From Bifidobacterium erythrocebi (GTDB lineage: Bacteria > Actinomycetota > Actinomycetes > Actinomycetales > Bifidobacteriaceae), in assembly GCF_012932675.1 (NCBI RefSeq), contig NZ_JAAIIF010000018.1, positions 149,424 through 213,423 on the forward strand: a DNA stretch of 64,000 nucleotides, written 5' to 3'. Of this stretch, positions 20,017 to 28,902 are shown piece after piece. A program made the position numbers and the translations under genes. How positions within the stretch are numbered: position 1 is the first letter of the stretch; every line of letters begins with the position of its first letter. Below the pieces are notes generated by a model. That model was not told the DNA's origin. It did no database searches and was given only the letters and a program-made list of their open reading frames with translations.

Positions 20017-20084
20017 ATGGCTTCGGGCGTGTCGCGAGCCTCTATTTCCCATTGGTGACCACCGTCTGCGGTAGACACGTGCGT

Positions 20085-21728
20085 ATGGCAGACATCACAG
20101 GATGGGCATTACGTACCTTGAAGCGCTTCTACGGCTACGATTCGTTCCGCGGCAAGCAGTTGGACGTCATCACTGCGATCCTGCAGCATCGCGACGTGCT
20201 GGCCGTCATGCCGACGGGTGCCGGCAAATCGATCTGCTACCAGATCCCGGCCTGTGCGCCAAGCAAGGACGGCGCACCGGCCTTGGTTCTCGTCATCACA
20301 CCGCTTCGTGCACTCATGCGCGACCAAGTGTCCCATCTGGGATCACACGGCATCCCTGCCGCCTTCATCGATTCTGAAACCACCGCCGCCGACCGCGGCA
20401 TCATCTACCAGGCGGCCCGTGAAGGGCGTATACGCCTGCTGTACGTCGCTCCAGAGCGTCTCCCCTCACCGGAGTTCATCCGGTTCGCACAATCGCTCAG
20501 AATCCGCCTCATCGCCGTTGACGAGGCACATTGCGTGTTCCAATGGGGGCAGGATTTCCGCCCGGACTACCTCGGCATCGCCTCGTTTATCGAACAGCTA
20601 CCGGAGAGACCGGTCATAGCCGCATGTACCGCCACCGCAACTCCTGCCGTACGTGACGGCATTGTCCATAACCTGCAACTACAGGATCCTTTGCAGGTTG
20701 TTTCCAGTTTTGATCGTCCTAACCTATACTTTGGACGGTACGAGGCGCATTCCAAACAGGATCGCACCACACGAATAACGCAATATGCCAAGGCTCATCG
20801 CACCGAAAGCGGCATTATCTATTGCACATCACGTGCACGAACCGAGGAACTGACGGAAGAGCTGCGTACGGCAGGGGTACAGGCCGAATACTTCCACGCC
20901 AGAATGGATGAGGATCGCAAGGCCTATGTGCAGGACGCGTTCCTTGGCGGAGCCATCAACGTCATCGTCGCCACCACGGCGTTCGGTATGGGGGTCGACA
21001 AGCCCGACGTGCGATGGGTCATCAACGACGGCATGCCCGGCAGTCTTGAGGAGTACTACCAGGAGGCCGGACGTGCGGGGCGCGACGGCAAACCGGCCAG
21101 CTGCACGTTGATCTGGGGGCGGTACGAGTTCGATCTGCTCGAACAGCGCATAGACGAGTCGGCGGGATCGGCGTTGGAGGACCGAGAACGCAGATTGGCC
21201 AAGACAGCGGCACTGGAACGATGCCAGGCCATGGAGGACTACTGCACCACACGAAGCTGCCTGAGAGCGCATATGCTGCGCTATTTCGGCGAGGAATCGG
21301 TGGGACGGCATTGCGGTGCCTGCGACTGCTGCACGGGTAACAGTGGGTTTGCCGGTGCCACAAGCACACGGGATACCCCTGCGGTGTTCGGGCGCACGGC
21401 ATCGTTTCACGTGGAACATGTGGAACATTCCGATGAGGAACAGGTCATCGACACCGATCTGGTTCAATCCGTGCTGCATTTCATCCAAGCCGTGCATCGC
21501 AAGCAAGGCACCGGATATAGCATTGTCAAAATCGTCAACGCGCTCCATGGGTCGCGCAGCGTGTCGATTGTGGGAAGTGGACTGGATCGCATCGAGGGAT
21601 ACGGCTCGTTGGCCGACTACAGCGGCACGCGAATCCGGGCCGTGATCCGGCTGCTCATGGATGATGGTCGACTGGTCCACGGGAAACAGGGCATCGTTCT
21701 TCCGGCATCGGACGAGGACGACCAGTAG
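20085..21728 (+). CDS. recQ: RecQ-family ATP-dependent DNA helicase
   Basis: 547 residues. 3'-5' DNA helicase acting in recombination and repair. Motifs in order: DSFRGKQ (Q-motif region), Walker A GAGKSICYQIP, DEAH, FGMGVDKPDVRWVI, and QEAGRAGRDG (motif VI). The RecQ zinc site follows as Cys residues in YCTTRSCLRAH and RHCGACDCC. A short winged-helix-like C-terminus ends it; no clear HRDC domain, so it is shorter than E. coli RecQ. ATG 20085 gives a natural N-terminus; in-frame TTG 20052 is the alternative. The flanking DnaA boxes raise possible origin-linked regulation. Confidence 0.93.
   Translation: MADITGWALRTLKRFYGYDSFRGKQLDVITAILQHRDVLAVMPTGAGKSICYQIPACAPSKDGAPALVLVITPLRALMRDQVSHLGSHGIPAAFIDSETTAADRGIIYQAAREGRIRLLYVAPERLPSPEFIRFAQSLRIRLIAVDEAHCVFQWGQDFRPDYLGIASFIEQLPERPVIAACTATATPAVRDGIVHNLQLQDPLQVVSSFDRPNLYFGRYEAHSKQDRTTRITQYAKAHRTESGIIYCTSRARTEELTEELRTAGVQAEYFHARMDEDRKAYVQDAFLGGAINVIVATTAFGMGVDKPDVRWVINDGMPGSLEEYYQEAGRAGRDGKPASCTLIWGRYEFDLLEQRIDESAGSALEDRERRLAKTAALERCQAMEDYCTTRSCLRAHMLRYFGEESVGRHCGACDCCTGNSGFAGATSTRDTPAVFGRTASFHVEHVEHSDEEQVIDTDLVQSVLHFIQAVHRKQGTGYSIVKIVNALHGSRSVSIVGSGLDRIEGYGSLADYSGTRIRAVIRLLMDDGRLVHGKQGIVLPASDEDDQ
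21403..21418. promoter_or_regulatory. parS-like site inside recQ
   Basis: CGTTTCACGTGGAACA matches the ParB site TGTTTCACGTGAAACA at 14 of 16 positions. Confidence 0.55.
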
Positions 21729-21781
21729 TCTCATACCCGCTAGATCCGCACAGGCGTACTGCCACACAGAGCGGAACAAAT

Positions 21782-21822
21782 AACGGCGTGCCCCTCCGTA
21801 TTGCCGGAGGAGTCACGCCGTT
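21782..21822. terminator. Bidirectional hairpin between recQ and parB
   Basis: AACGGCGTG...CTCCG pairs with CGGAG...CACGCCGTT between convergent genes. Stem of about 15 bp; no strong T-run. Confidence 0.7.
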
Positions 21823-21886
21823 GAATATGCTTCACAGCGAACAGCGCAGCAAACGAATCAGGCGACCCGTCTGCCAGGCCGAGGCA

Positions 21887-23305
21887 TCACGCCTTGCCTT
21901 GTTCCTTGCCCTGCTCTTCGTTCTTCTGCTCGTTCTGCTGATCACCTTTCTGATCGGGCATCAGCAGGCCAAGAATGCGATCCATGTCTTCCGGCGAGGA
22001 AAACACGATTTCGATATGCCCATGCTTTGGTGTTCCCTTGATGGAAACCTTGGTTTCAAAGCGATGCTCAAGGTTAGATTTGATAGGAGAATTCGCCCAG
22101 GGGTCTCCCCTCCGTGCACGTGGCTTCTTCGGCTTGGTGGAGTTCAGGTTCGCCATGGCAACGATTTCCTCGGTGCTACGTACAGAAAGGCCCTCGGCGA
22201 TGATGCGGTTGGCGAGTTTGTCCATTTCCTCCGCTTCGCTCAGGCCGAGCAGCGCACGCGCGTGACCTGCGGAGAGAATGCCTGCCGCGACTTTCTTCTG
22301 CACGCTGGCAGGTAGGTTCAGCAGACGCAGGGTGTTGGCGATCTGCGGGCGGGACTTCGACACCGACTTGGACAACTGCGCCTGGGTCAGGCCGAATTCA
22401 TCGACCATCTGCTGGTAGGCTGCGGCTTCTTCCAACGGATTCAGCGCCACGCGATGCAGATTCTCCAGCAGTGCGTCGCGCAGCATGTCGTTGTCGGCGG
22501 TGGTCTTGACGATGGCGGGAATGGTATCCAATCCGGCAAGCTGCGATGCGCGCCAACGGCGTTCGCCCATGATCAGCTCGTAGGGGCTGTCCATGCGTCC
22601 GTCGAAACGGTTCGCCGGCTTCGTGCCGGCCTGCGCCTTACGTGCCTCGGCGATCTGCTCGGCGGGGCGCTTCCGTACCACGATGGGCTGGAGGATGCCG
22701 ACTTCCTTGATGGAGGCGGCAAGTTCGTTCAGTTCGTTCTCATCGAAGATGGAACGCGGCTGATGAGCATTCGGCCCGATCTCATCAAGATTCAGCTCGG
22801 CAAGGTACCCGCCTTCGACCGGCTTCAGCTTGGCTTGGTTGGACTGCTCATCCTGCTGCTTGGTATCCGACGGCGCATCGGTTTTCGTTGCATCGGCCTT
22901 GCCACGGCGCTTGGGCTGAAGCGAGACGGTATCGTCGAAGAACATGTCGCTGGGGTGCGCGATGTCTTCGATGCCCGGCATGGTGACGCGTCCCTTCGAT
23001 GTGCTGCTATGCGGGGACACGGCATGCTGGATGGACGGGATATGAACCGGAGCGTCTTCCTCCACAACGCTGGTCGGCTTCGTGGACTGGGTTGTAGTCT
23101 TCGGTTCGGTCGGCTTTGCGTTCTGTGCGGCGGCACTGCGTGGCTCGCCAAGCACGACCTTCCGCTCACGCTCCGCAGCCAGGGACTGTTTCATATCGTC
23201 ACGTGCAGTTTCACGTGAAACAACGTGTTGCTCATGGGAACCCTCGCCGGGCAATGCGGGGAACAAAGCGCCGAGGCCCTTCCCAAGACGGGATTTCGAT
23301 GCCAT
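21887..23305 (-). CDS. parB: Chromosome partitioning protein ParB
   Basis: 472 residues. Binds parS, uses CTP to clamp and slide on DNA, and is moved by ParA to segregate origins. After a long variable N-terminus, the ParB core starts at about 170: AELNLDEIGPNAHQPR, GILQPIVVR, GERRWRA (CTP-binding C motif), LLENLHR, then the helix-turn-helix LTQAQLSKSVSKSRPQIANT. The C-terminus is a Gln/Glu/Asn-rich tail. It begins 1 bp after the parA stop, so the two form an operon. A near-consensus parS lies within its own coding sequence. Confidence 0.97.
   Translation of the reverse strand: MASKSRLGKGLGALFPALPGEGSHEQHVVSRETARDDMKQSLAAERERKVVLGEPRSAAAQNAKPTEPKTTTQSTKPTSVVEEDAPVHIPSIQHAVSPHSSTSKGRVTMPGIEDIAHPSDMFFDDTVSLQPKRRGKADATKTDAPSDTKQQDEQSNQAKLKPVEGGYLAELNLDEIGPNAHQPRSIFDENELNELAASIKEVGILQPIVVRKRPAEQIAEARKAQAGTKPANRFDGRMDSPYELIMGERRWRASQLAGLDTIPAIVKTTADNDMLRDALLENLHRVALNPLEEAAAYQQMVDEFGLTQAQLSKSVSKSRPQIANTLRLLNLPASVQKKVAAGILSAGHARALLGLSEAEEMDKLANRIIAEGLSVRSTEEIVAMANLNSTKPKKPRARRGDPWANSPIKSNLEHRFETKVSIKGTPKHGHIEIVFSSPEDMDRILGLLMPDQKGDQQNEQKNEEQGKEQGKA
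23208..23223. promoter_or_regulatory. parS site inside parB
   Basis: AGTTTCACGTGAAACA, 15 of 16 matches to the parS consensus; only the outermost base differs. Confidence 0.85.
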
Positions 23306-23306
23306 A

Positions 23307-24272
23307 TCAGGCCTCCTTCATTCGAGATGCGATCGCATCCAGCACCACCGGGGAACGGCGTGCGATCTCCAGCGCCGCTTCGCCGTACGCGATGGCGCCC
23401 ATGCCTCGCGGATCATAGGAGATGACGCTCTTGTTGAAACTCGGGGCCTCGGAGATCTTCACCGTTCGGGGGATCGTGGTGTCCAGCACGATCGACGGGT
23501 AGTGGCTCTTCACCTCGTTGTACACTTCGCGGCTCAGCAACGTGCGCTTATCGAACATGGTGACCATCATGGTCGAGACGGTGAGGATCGGGTTGAAGTG
23601 TTCCTGAACCAGACCGATGGTGTTGATGAGCTGGCCGAGACCTTCAAGCGCATAGTATTCGGCCTGAATCGGAATAAGCATCTCGCGCACCGCGCACATG
23701 GCGTTGATCACCAGCAGACCCAGGCTCGGCGGGCAGTCGATGAACACGTAGTCGAAATGCTCGTTGCTTTCGTGCAGGAACTGCTGCACCGCTTCGTTGA
23801 GCAGATTGTTGCGGTTCTCGAACTGCGCGACCTCAAGCTCGGCACCACTCAAATCGATGGATGCCGGCACGACGTCCAGGCTGGGGAAATCGGGGCACTG
23901 CCTCTTGACTTCCGCAATGGTCATGCGTCCTTCCAGCACGTCATACACGGAAGGTTCGCCGGATTCATGCCTGACGCCAAGGGCGGTCGAGCAGTTTCCC
24001 TGCGGATCCATATCGATGACCAATACCCGCGCACCATTCTTCGCAAGAGCAGCGGCAAGATTGACGGTCGAAGTAGTCTTCCCCACCCCGCCTTTCTGAT
24101 TGGCGACTGCGATCAGACGCGTACGTGCGGGCTTGGGAAACTTCGCTTCCTGCAAACGGGAATAGCGATTGAATTCGTGCGTGATTTCCGCCCCCATCGT
24201 CGAATCACCCGATGAGAAAATACGATTGATGGTATCTTCGGCGGACTCAATCGGCATGTCCTGATCTGCCAT
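23307..24272 (-). CDS. parA: Chromosome partitioning ATPase ParA
   Basis: 321 residues. Walker-type ATPase that forms a nucleoid-bound gradient to pull ParB-parS complexes apart. The deviant P-loop KGGVGKTT is at residues 60-67 (both signature lysines present), Walker A' is VLVIDMDPQGN and Walker B is YVFIDCPPSLG. ATG 24272 is preceded by AAGGAG with 10-nt spacing; an in-frame TTG at 24278 is too close to the RBS. Upstream lie DnaA-box cluster B and two parS-like sites. Confidence 0.97.
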   Translation of the reverse strand: MADQDMPIESAEDTINRIFSSGDSTMGAEITHEFNRYSRLQEAKFPKPARTRLIAVANQKGGVGKTTSTVNLAAALAKNGARVLVIDMDPQGNCSTALGVRHESGEPSVYDVLEGRMTIAEVKRQCPDFPSLDVVPASIDLSGAELEVAQFENRNNLLNEAVQQFLHESNEHFDYVFIDCPPSLGLLVINAMCAVREMLIPIQAEYYALEGLGQLINTIGLVQEHFNPILTVSTMMVTMFDKRTLLSREVYNEVKSHYPSIVLDTTIPRTVKISEAPSFNKSVISYDPRGMGAIAYGEAALEIARRSPVVLDAIASRMKEA

Positions 24273-24350
24273 GAACAACTAACTCCTTGGTGTACTAATC
24301 TGTATCCAGTTTTGCCTTTTGTATGGACAGAGGAACCCTGTTTTCCGATT

Positions 24351-24492
24351 TGTGGATAACAATGTGGGCAACTGTGGATAAATCGGGTTTTTCTGTGGAT
24401 AACCTATTATTGCCGTTCGCGGTCATCCCCTCTGCCTGAACGTTTTTCGAGGTTTTGCGACAATGTGGAAAACTGTGGATAAGTTATCCTCA
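24351..24492. promoter_or_regulatory. DnaA-box cluster B (upstream of parA)
   Basis: TGTGGATAA at 24351, 24373, 24394 and 24474, plus TTATCCTCA at 24484, in the 585-bp gap between divergent parA and trxB. The rest of this gap (24493-24857) holds two parS-like sites and no credible gene. Confidence 0.8.
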
Positions 24493-24569
24493 TTATGCCC
24501 GGCTGGCCCCTGCATCCGACCCCCGCACGCCGACGCTCAGGGCGGATCCACCACCCTGCGCACATGAGA

Positions 24570-24585
24570 TGTTTCACATGAAACA
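24570..24585. promoter_or_regulatory. parS-like site (parA-trxB gap, 1)
   Basis: TGTTTCACATGAAACA, 15 of 16 matches to parS; the mismatch is at the centre. Confidence 0.8.
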
Positions 24586-24709
24586 CACAAGAGTTCCAGC
24601 CGCGTCCATTCGCGCCCCATCTATATACCAGATTGACGACGCTGTGCCTTCACCTCCGCAAGCCGTCAACGCCATCCCCTGCCATCTGCCGAAGCCGGCA
24701 GACGTCGAA

Positions 24710-24725
24710 CGTTTCACATGAAACA
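24710..24725. promoter_or_regulatory. parS-like site (parA-trxB gap, 2)
   Basis: CGTTTCACATGAAACA, 14 of 16 matches to parS, 140 bp from the first site in this gap. Confidence 0.65.
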
Positions 24726-24857
24726 TTCCTTACAACCCCACCGAATGTCGCCTATTGATACGGCTAGTGACCGCCTATCACGACTACCTATAACGAATTC
24801 GCCCGTCCAGGCGCGATATTCGGCACGGCTGCACGACCTGCAACGTATCGTTGAACC

Positions 24858-25805
24858 ATGGCACAAGAACATCACGAACAAGACGTCATCATCATCGGAT
24901 CCGGCCCCGCGGGATATACCGCGGCCATCTACCTCGGCCGCGCGGGCCACTCCCCCCTGGTCATAGCCGGCGCGCTGACGCCCGGTGGCCAGTTGATCAA
25001 CACCACCGAGGTGGAGAACTTCCCCGGCTTCCCCGACGGCATCCTCGGCCCCGATCTCATGGACGCCATGAAACGTCAGGCGGAACGTTTCGGCGCGACC
25101 TTCCTGCAGGACGATGTCGCCTCCGTGGAGGATCACGGCGACTATAAGACCGTTACCACCAACCAGGGCGAGACGTTCCAGGCCCGGGCGGTCATCATCG
25201 CCACTGGCTCCCAGTACAGGAAGCTCGGCATCCCCGGCGAGACCGAGTTCTCCGGCCGCGGCGTCTCGTACTGCGCGACCTGCGACGGATTCTTCTTCCG
25301 CGGCAAGCCGATCGTGGTGGTCGGCGGCGGCGACAGCGCCTTCGAGGAGGCCGAGTTCCTGTCACGCTTCGGTTCCTCCGTGACGCTGATCCACCGCCGC
25401 GATTCGTTCCGCGCCTCCAAGATCATGGTCGACCGGGCGAAGGCGAACGAACGCATCAACCTGCTGACCGACTCGGTCGTGGAAGAGATCCAGGGTGACG
25501 ATCAGGGAGTGCAGTCGTTGGTCGTCAGGAATGTGCTGACCCAGGAGACATCCACGCTCACGGCGAACGGCGTCTTCGTGGCGATCGGGCATACACCGTC
25601 CACGGACTTCCTTGACGGACTGGTGCAGCGCGATCAGTCCGGCTACATCACCGTCGACGGGGCAAGCACGCGGACCAGCACCCCGGGCGTCTTCGCCGCG
25701 GGCGATTGCGTCGACAGCGTGTATCGTCAGGCGATCTCCGCTGCGGGTATGGGGTGCCGTGCGGCACTTGACGCGCAGACATATCTTGCCGAACAGGCGG
25801 ACTGA
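24858..25805 (+). CDS. trxB: Thioredoxin-disulfide reductase
   Basis: 315 residues. FAD- and NADPH-dependent flavoenzyme that reduces thioredoxin. Motifs: FAD site IIIGSGPAGYTAA at the N-terminus, PGGQLINTTEVENFPGF, redox pair C139-A-T-C142 in SYCATCDGFF, NADPH site VVVGGGDSAFEEA, HRRDSFRAS, and C-terminal GVFAAGDCVD. Many actinobacteria have trxA next to trxB here; none follows in this window. DnaA-box clusters flank the gene on both sides. Confidence 0.97.
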   Translation: MAQEHHEQDVIIIGSGPAGYTAAIYLGRAGHSPLVIAGALTPGGQLINTTEVENFPGFPDGILGPDLMDAMKRQAERFGATFLQDDVASVEDHGDYKTVTTNQGETFQARAVIIATGSQYRKLGIPGETEFSGRGVSYCATCDGFFFRGKPIVVVGGGDSAFEEAEFLSRFGSSVTLIHRRDSFRASKIMVDRAKANERINLLTDSVVEEIQGDDQGVQSLVVRNVLTQETSTLTANGVFVAIGHTPSTDFLDGLVQRDQSGYITVDGASTRTSTPGVFAAGDCVDSVYRQAISAAGMGCRAALDAQTYLAEQAD

Positions 25806-25833
25806 CGATTCGTACTCTGTTTCCATAGCATAT

Positions 25834-25870
25834 AACGAGGGTCTCGGCGGCATGAGTCGAGGCCCTCGTT
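25834..25870. terminator. Hairpin after trxB
   Basis: AACGAGGG...CTCG pairs with CGAG...CCCTCGTT, starting 29 nt after the trxB stop. T-run weak (GCATATATAT follows). Confidence 0.65.
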
Positions 25871-25932
25871 GCATATATATCGCACGGATATCGCCATATT
25901 ATCGGGCAAAATGCGTGCACAGACGTAAGAAA

Positions 25933-26103
25933 TGTGGATAAAGAGGCCAAATTGTGGATAAGTGTGGATAAATCCGGTGATTTTTGTGCATAACCCACAT
26001 CGGAATCGCGCGAAAAGCTTGGTAGCTCAACGATTTCCCGACTATCAACTGCCTAAGGAAAAACCTGTGGATAACTTTTTCATCCACCTGATTTTGTGGA
26101 TAA
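25933..26103. promoter_or_regulatory. DnaA-box cluster C (trxB-rsmG gap)
   Basis: Six boxes, all in the same orientation: TGTGGATAA at 25933, 25953, 25963, 26066 and 26095, plus TGTGCATAA at 25985. Two are only 10 bp apart. Beyond this cluster, 26104-26346 shows nothing recognisable. Confidence 0.85.
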
Positions 26104-26346
26104 CTCCTCTACGAACGGTGCCAAGCATCGCTCGTTGCACCCTGATTCCACACTGAACCACACTCCCCCGCTAAACCGCTTTCAGCCACTCATCTTCCCC
26201 ATACCAGGCCAGCGCCTACACGCCTTCGCCTGTCACCATGCCGGCCGTCGCGAATATCGACCCGTCCGCCGCCGTGCACATCGCAATCTCATGCAACACA
26301 TTGCCAATAGTGGAGATTCCCCGCGCACCCCACAACCCGCGCAAAC

Positions 26347-26392
26347 AAAAAAGCGGTGCCCGCAGCCGCATATGCAACCACGGGCACCGCTT
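26347..26392 (-). terminator. Intrinsic terminator of the rsmG end
   Basis: On the minus strand, GC-rich 12-bp arms (26381-26392 and 26351-26362) are followed by a T-run complementary to A 26347-26352. Located 45 nt after the rsmG stop. Confidence 0.88.
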
Positions 26393-26436
26393 CCGGCATC
26401 ACCGACTATGCGCTCTCACAGGCACTTGCCTGGCAC

Positions 26437-27105
26437 CTATTTCCTATCCACCAGCACAACATGCGTGGGCTCCAGTCCCGGGCCCACAGGCGCCTCCACA
26501 ACGCGCGGACGCACACCCTTGTACTTGGCGATCATCTTGGCGGCCTTGTCGATCTCCGCCTGCGCGGAACGGCCCTTTAACGCCACCAGGCGTCCCTGCG
26601 GCTTGAGCAGCGGCAGGGTCCACCCGGAAAGCTTCGTCATGGGTGCCACGGCTCTGCAAGTGACCACGGCATAGGGGTGCATGCTGCGATCCTTACGAAG
26701 CACCGTGATGACCTCCTCCGACCGCGCACGGACGATCGAGACATTCTCAAGCCCCATCTCGTCCACACATTCCGTGAGCCATTCGACGCGACGCTCCATC
26801 GGCTCGATCAGCGTGAACTCATGATCGGGCAGGCACGCCGCCGCGACGATGCCGGGGAACCCGCCGCCGCTGCCGACATCGGCGACCGTCTTGAACCGCA
26901 TGCCATCCGTCGTTTCGCGGACGAACGGCACAATGGCCGCGGAATTGAGGATATGACGTTCCCAGATGATGTCGACGTCCCTCGGGCCTATCAGGCCTCG
27001 CGGCTCGCCTTCCTGCTCCAGCTTCGCGTGAAACACCTCAAGCTTGGGCAATGCGTCGCCCAGCACTTCCTTGAGAATCGGAGAACCGTTCAGTTCATCT
27101 GCCAT
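26437..27105 (-). CDS. rsmG: 16S rRNA (guanine527-N7)-methyltransferase
   Basis: 222 residues (GidB). Methylates G527 of 16S rRNA with SAM. Motifs: [11 protein letters not shown] near residue 50, the SAM site [13 protein letters not shown], and [13 protein letters not shown]. Start ATG 27105 is chosen; GTG 27111, two codons upstream, is equally near the RBS GGAAAGAG. It is the last gene of the minus-strand cluster rpmH-rnpA-yidD-yidC-jag-rsmG, separated from jag by a 52-bp palindrome. Confidence 0.95.
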   Translation of the reverse strand: MADELNGSPILKEVLGDALPKLEVFHAKLEQEGEPRGLIGPRDVDIIWERHILNSAAIVPFVRETTDGMRFKTVADVGSGGGFPGIVAAACLPDHEFTLIEPMERRVEWLTECVDEMGLENVSIVRARSEEVITVLRKDRSMHPYAVVTCRAVAPMTKLSGWTLPLLKPQGRLVALKGRSAQAEIDKAAKMIAKYKGVRPRVVEAPVGPGLEPTHVVLVDRK

Positions 27106-27169
27106 CGGCACTGCTCTTTCCTACTCGCCTGCTCGTTTGATTACTGCTCGTTGTCGTTTGCTCTCCCGC

Positions 27170-27221
27170 CCATACGCAAGCGGGGAGCCCATAGCGCTAT
27201 GGGCTCCCCGCTTGCGTATGG
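27170..27221. repeat. 52-bp perfect palindrome between jag and rsmG
   Basis: Two 26-nt arms with no spacer, centred at 27195/27196 (ATAGC|GCTAT). Inner arms contain GGGGAGCCC/GGGCTCCCC. No T-run on either side. The minus-strand transcript would form a very stable hairpin 4 nt after the jag stop. Confidence 0.85.
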
Positions 27222-27225
27222 ATCG

Positions 27226-27744
27226 TTACTCGTCGTCCTCGGCCTCGGCCGCGGAGGCCTTCAGGTAGATGGTCACATGGCGATGAGGCTCTTCGCCGTG
27301 GGAGCGGGACTTCAGTCCCTCCTCGCGGACGACGTCGTGGACCACCTTGCGTTCGAACGAATTCATCGGCTTGAGGTCAACGGGCTCGCCGGTCTCCCGG
27401 ACTTCGTCGATCGCGTCCAGGGCGATGTCGTGCAGGCGCTGACGCTTACGCTTCAGGAAACCGTCGACGTCGACGATCAGACGGGAACGCTCGCCCGTCT
27501 TCTGCTGGACCGCAAGCCTGGTCAGCTGCTGCAGAGCGTCGACCACTTCGCCGTCACGTCCGATCAGATGCTTGATGTCGGTATCGTCATCGGCGACGAT
27601 CTGCACCGTTGGGCGACCATTGCGGACACCCATCTCGATATCGCCATCGTAGTCGGCGATATCCAGAAGCCCTTCAAGATAATCGGCGGCGATATCAGCT
27701 TCCTCGTTGAGCTGATCCAAGGTCTTCTCGTCATCCTGTGCCAT
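27226..27744 (-). CDS. jag: RNA-binding KH/R3H protein Jag (KhpB)
   Basis: 172 residues. KH domain with the GRDGEVVDALQQL loop (about 78-90), then an R3H domain (NSFERKVVHDVV...GEEPHRHVTI). KhpB-type proteins bind RNA, often with KhpA, and affect cell division and envelope genes. The long N-terminal Jag_N domain of some homologues is missing, as usual in actinobacteria. RBS AAAAAGGAG before ATG 27744. The position between yidC and rsmG is conserved. Confidence 0.93.
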   Translation of the reverse strand: MAQDDEKTLDQLNEEADIAADYLEGLLDIADYDGDIEMGVRNGRPTVQIVADDDTDIKHLIGRDGEVVDALQQLTRLAVQQKTGERSRLIVDVDGFLKRKRQRLHDIALDAIDEVRETGEPVDLKPMNSFERKVVHDVVREEGLKSRSHGEEPHRHVTIYLKASAAEAEDDE

Positions 27745-27821
27745 GTATTCTCCTTTTTGGCGCGTATAGGTACCAGTCTAAACCAGCTGCCGGAATTGCT
27801 CAACGACAGCCCAAAGTCAGA

Positions 27822-27859
27822 ATAAGGTCTGATGTTTCATGTGAAACATCAGACCTTAT
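27822..27859. promoter_or_regulatory. parS-like site embedded in a 38-bp palindrome
   Basis: Arms of 18 nt (27822-27839 and 27842-27859) are perfectly complementary around TG. The centre TGTTTCATGTGAAACA (27833-27848) matches parS at 15 of 16 positions. It starts just after the yidC stop, so it may be both a ParB site and a 3' hairpin for yidC mRNA. Confidence 0.75.
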
Positions 27860-27861
27860 CG

Positions 27862-28902
27862 TCACTTCTTCTTTTTGTTTTTGCGTTTGCGATGGGGCTG
27901 CTCTCGCTGATAGCCCTGGGTGAGTTTCCGCTCGGCCTCGGCCTTGGCCTTCTGCAGCTCCTCCTCCTCGATCGAGGGCTCGCCGGCGCGGGCGCGGCGC
28001 TCGTTCTCCCTCTTGTGGTCGCGGTGCTCCTTGGCTTCGGCTGCCGGGGAACCGGGCGTCGGGAAGGCGTAGATCTGCCACACGGAACGCAGCAGGTTGC
28101 ACACGTTGTTGGTCAGCCAGTACACCAGCACAGCGAACGGCATGGCGACACCGGAGAAGATGTACATGATCGGGAAGATCCAGAGCATCATCTTCTGCAT
28201 CGTCTCGGCCTGCTTGTTCTGCGCGTTGTTCTGCGGCATGTTGCGCTTCATGCTGTTGTACTGCATGAGCCACAGGCAGAAGCACATCAGCGCGACGAAG
28301 ATGCCGATGACGACCTTGCCGGAGGCGGCTGCCGTGGTGAAGTTATCCGCCACGTTCACGCCGAACACCGTAGTCGAGGTGAATTCCTTGGCCGTTTCGA
28401 CATCGAATGCGCCAAGCGCCGCGCGTTTGCCGCGTGCGATGTACGGGATGGCGGACAGCATGTAGAACATGCACATGAAGACCGGGCCCTGCACGAACAT
28501 AGGCAGCATGGAGGTGCAGCCGCCCATCGGGTTCGCGCCGGTGTCCTGATACAGCTTCATCGTCTCGCGCTGCATGGCCTCTTTGCTGGCCGGATCGTTC
28601 TTGCCCTTGTACTTGTTCTGGATGCGCATCAGCTTGGGCTGCAGCACCTGCATCTGGGCCTGCATCTTGCGCATACCCTTGATGGACTTATAGAACAGCG
28701 GGAACACACAGGCCTGAACCACCAGCACCAGGAAGATAATGGACAGCACCCACGAGAAACCGATCGGATGCATGCCAAGCATGACCATGAACTTGTGGAA
28801 TACGGCCATGATCTGCGTCATGAGCCACTCGATCGGCGTCAGGAGCTTGTATAGCCAGCCCCAGAACCCGCTATCGAGGAGGAATTGATCTTGATTACCC
28901 AT
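27862..28902 (-). CDS. yidC: Membrane protein insertase YidC
   Basis: 346 residues. YidC/Oxa1 insertase that places proteins in the membrane alone or with SecYEG. It has the short Gram-positive form: first membrane segment near residue 50, then hydrophobic segments in the order of the family (SWVLSIIFLVLVVQACVFPL, GPVFMCMFYML, GIFVALMCFCLWLM, IFPIMYIFSGVAMPFAVLVYW) and a long Lys/Arg/Glu-rich cytoplasmic tail that probably touches ribosomes. Its ATG shares one base with the yidD stop (TAATG), implying coupling. Confidence 0.95.
   Translation of the reverse strand: MGNQDQFLLDSGFWGWLYKLLTPIEWLMTQIMAVFHKFMVMLGMHPIGFSWVLSIIFLVLVVQACVFPLFYKSIKGMRKMQAQMQVLQPKLMRIQNKYKGKNDPASKEAMQRETMKLYQDTGANPMGGCTSMLPMFVQGPVFMCMFYMLSAIPYIARGKRAALGAFDVETAKEFTSTTVFGVNVADNFTTAAASGKVVIGIFVALMCFCLWLMQYNSMKRNMPQNNAQNKQAETMQKMMLWIFPIMYIFSGVAMPFAVLVYWLTNNVCNLLRSVWQIYAFPTPGSPAAEAKEHRDHKRENERRARAGEPSIEEEELQKAKAEAERKLTQGYQREQPHRKRKNKKKK

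Larger units (their letters stand above)
18954..20084. other. 1.1-kb gene-free region between murJ and recQ
   Basis: No ORF here has a convincing start and protein-like composition. The left third carries short tandem repeats (19004-19063) and three CCCTATG boxes. The middle has a pyrimidine tract (about 19296-19373). The right third is AT-rich with DnaA boxes (19730-20016). The region lies close to parAB and dnaA and looks regulatory rather than coding. Confidence 0.6.

Noticed and set aside
24455..24721. 88-aa ORF between parA and trxB
   Set aside because: It reads through two parS-like sites and DnaA boxes; composition unlike protein and no RBS.
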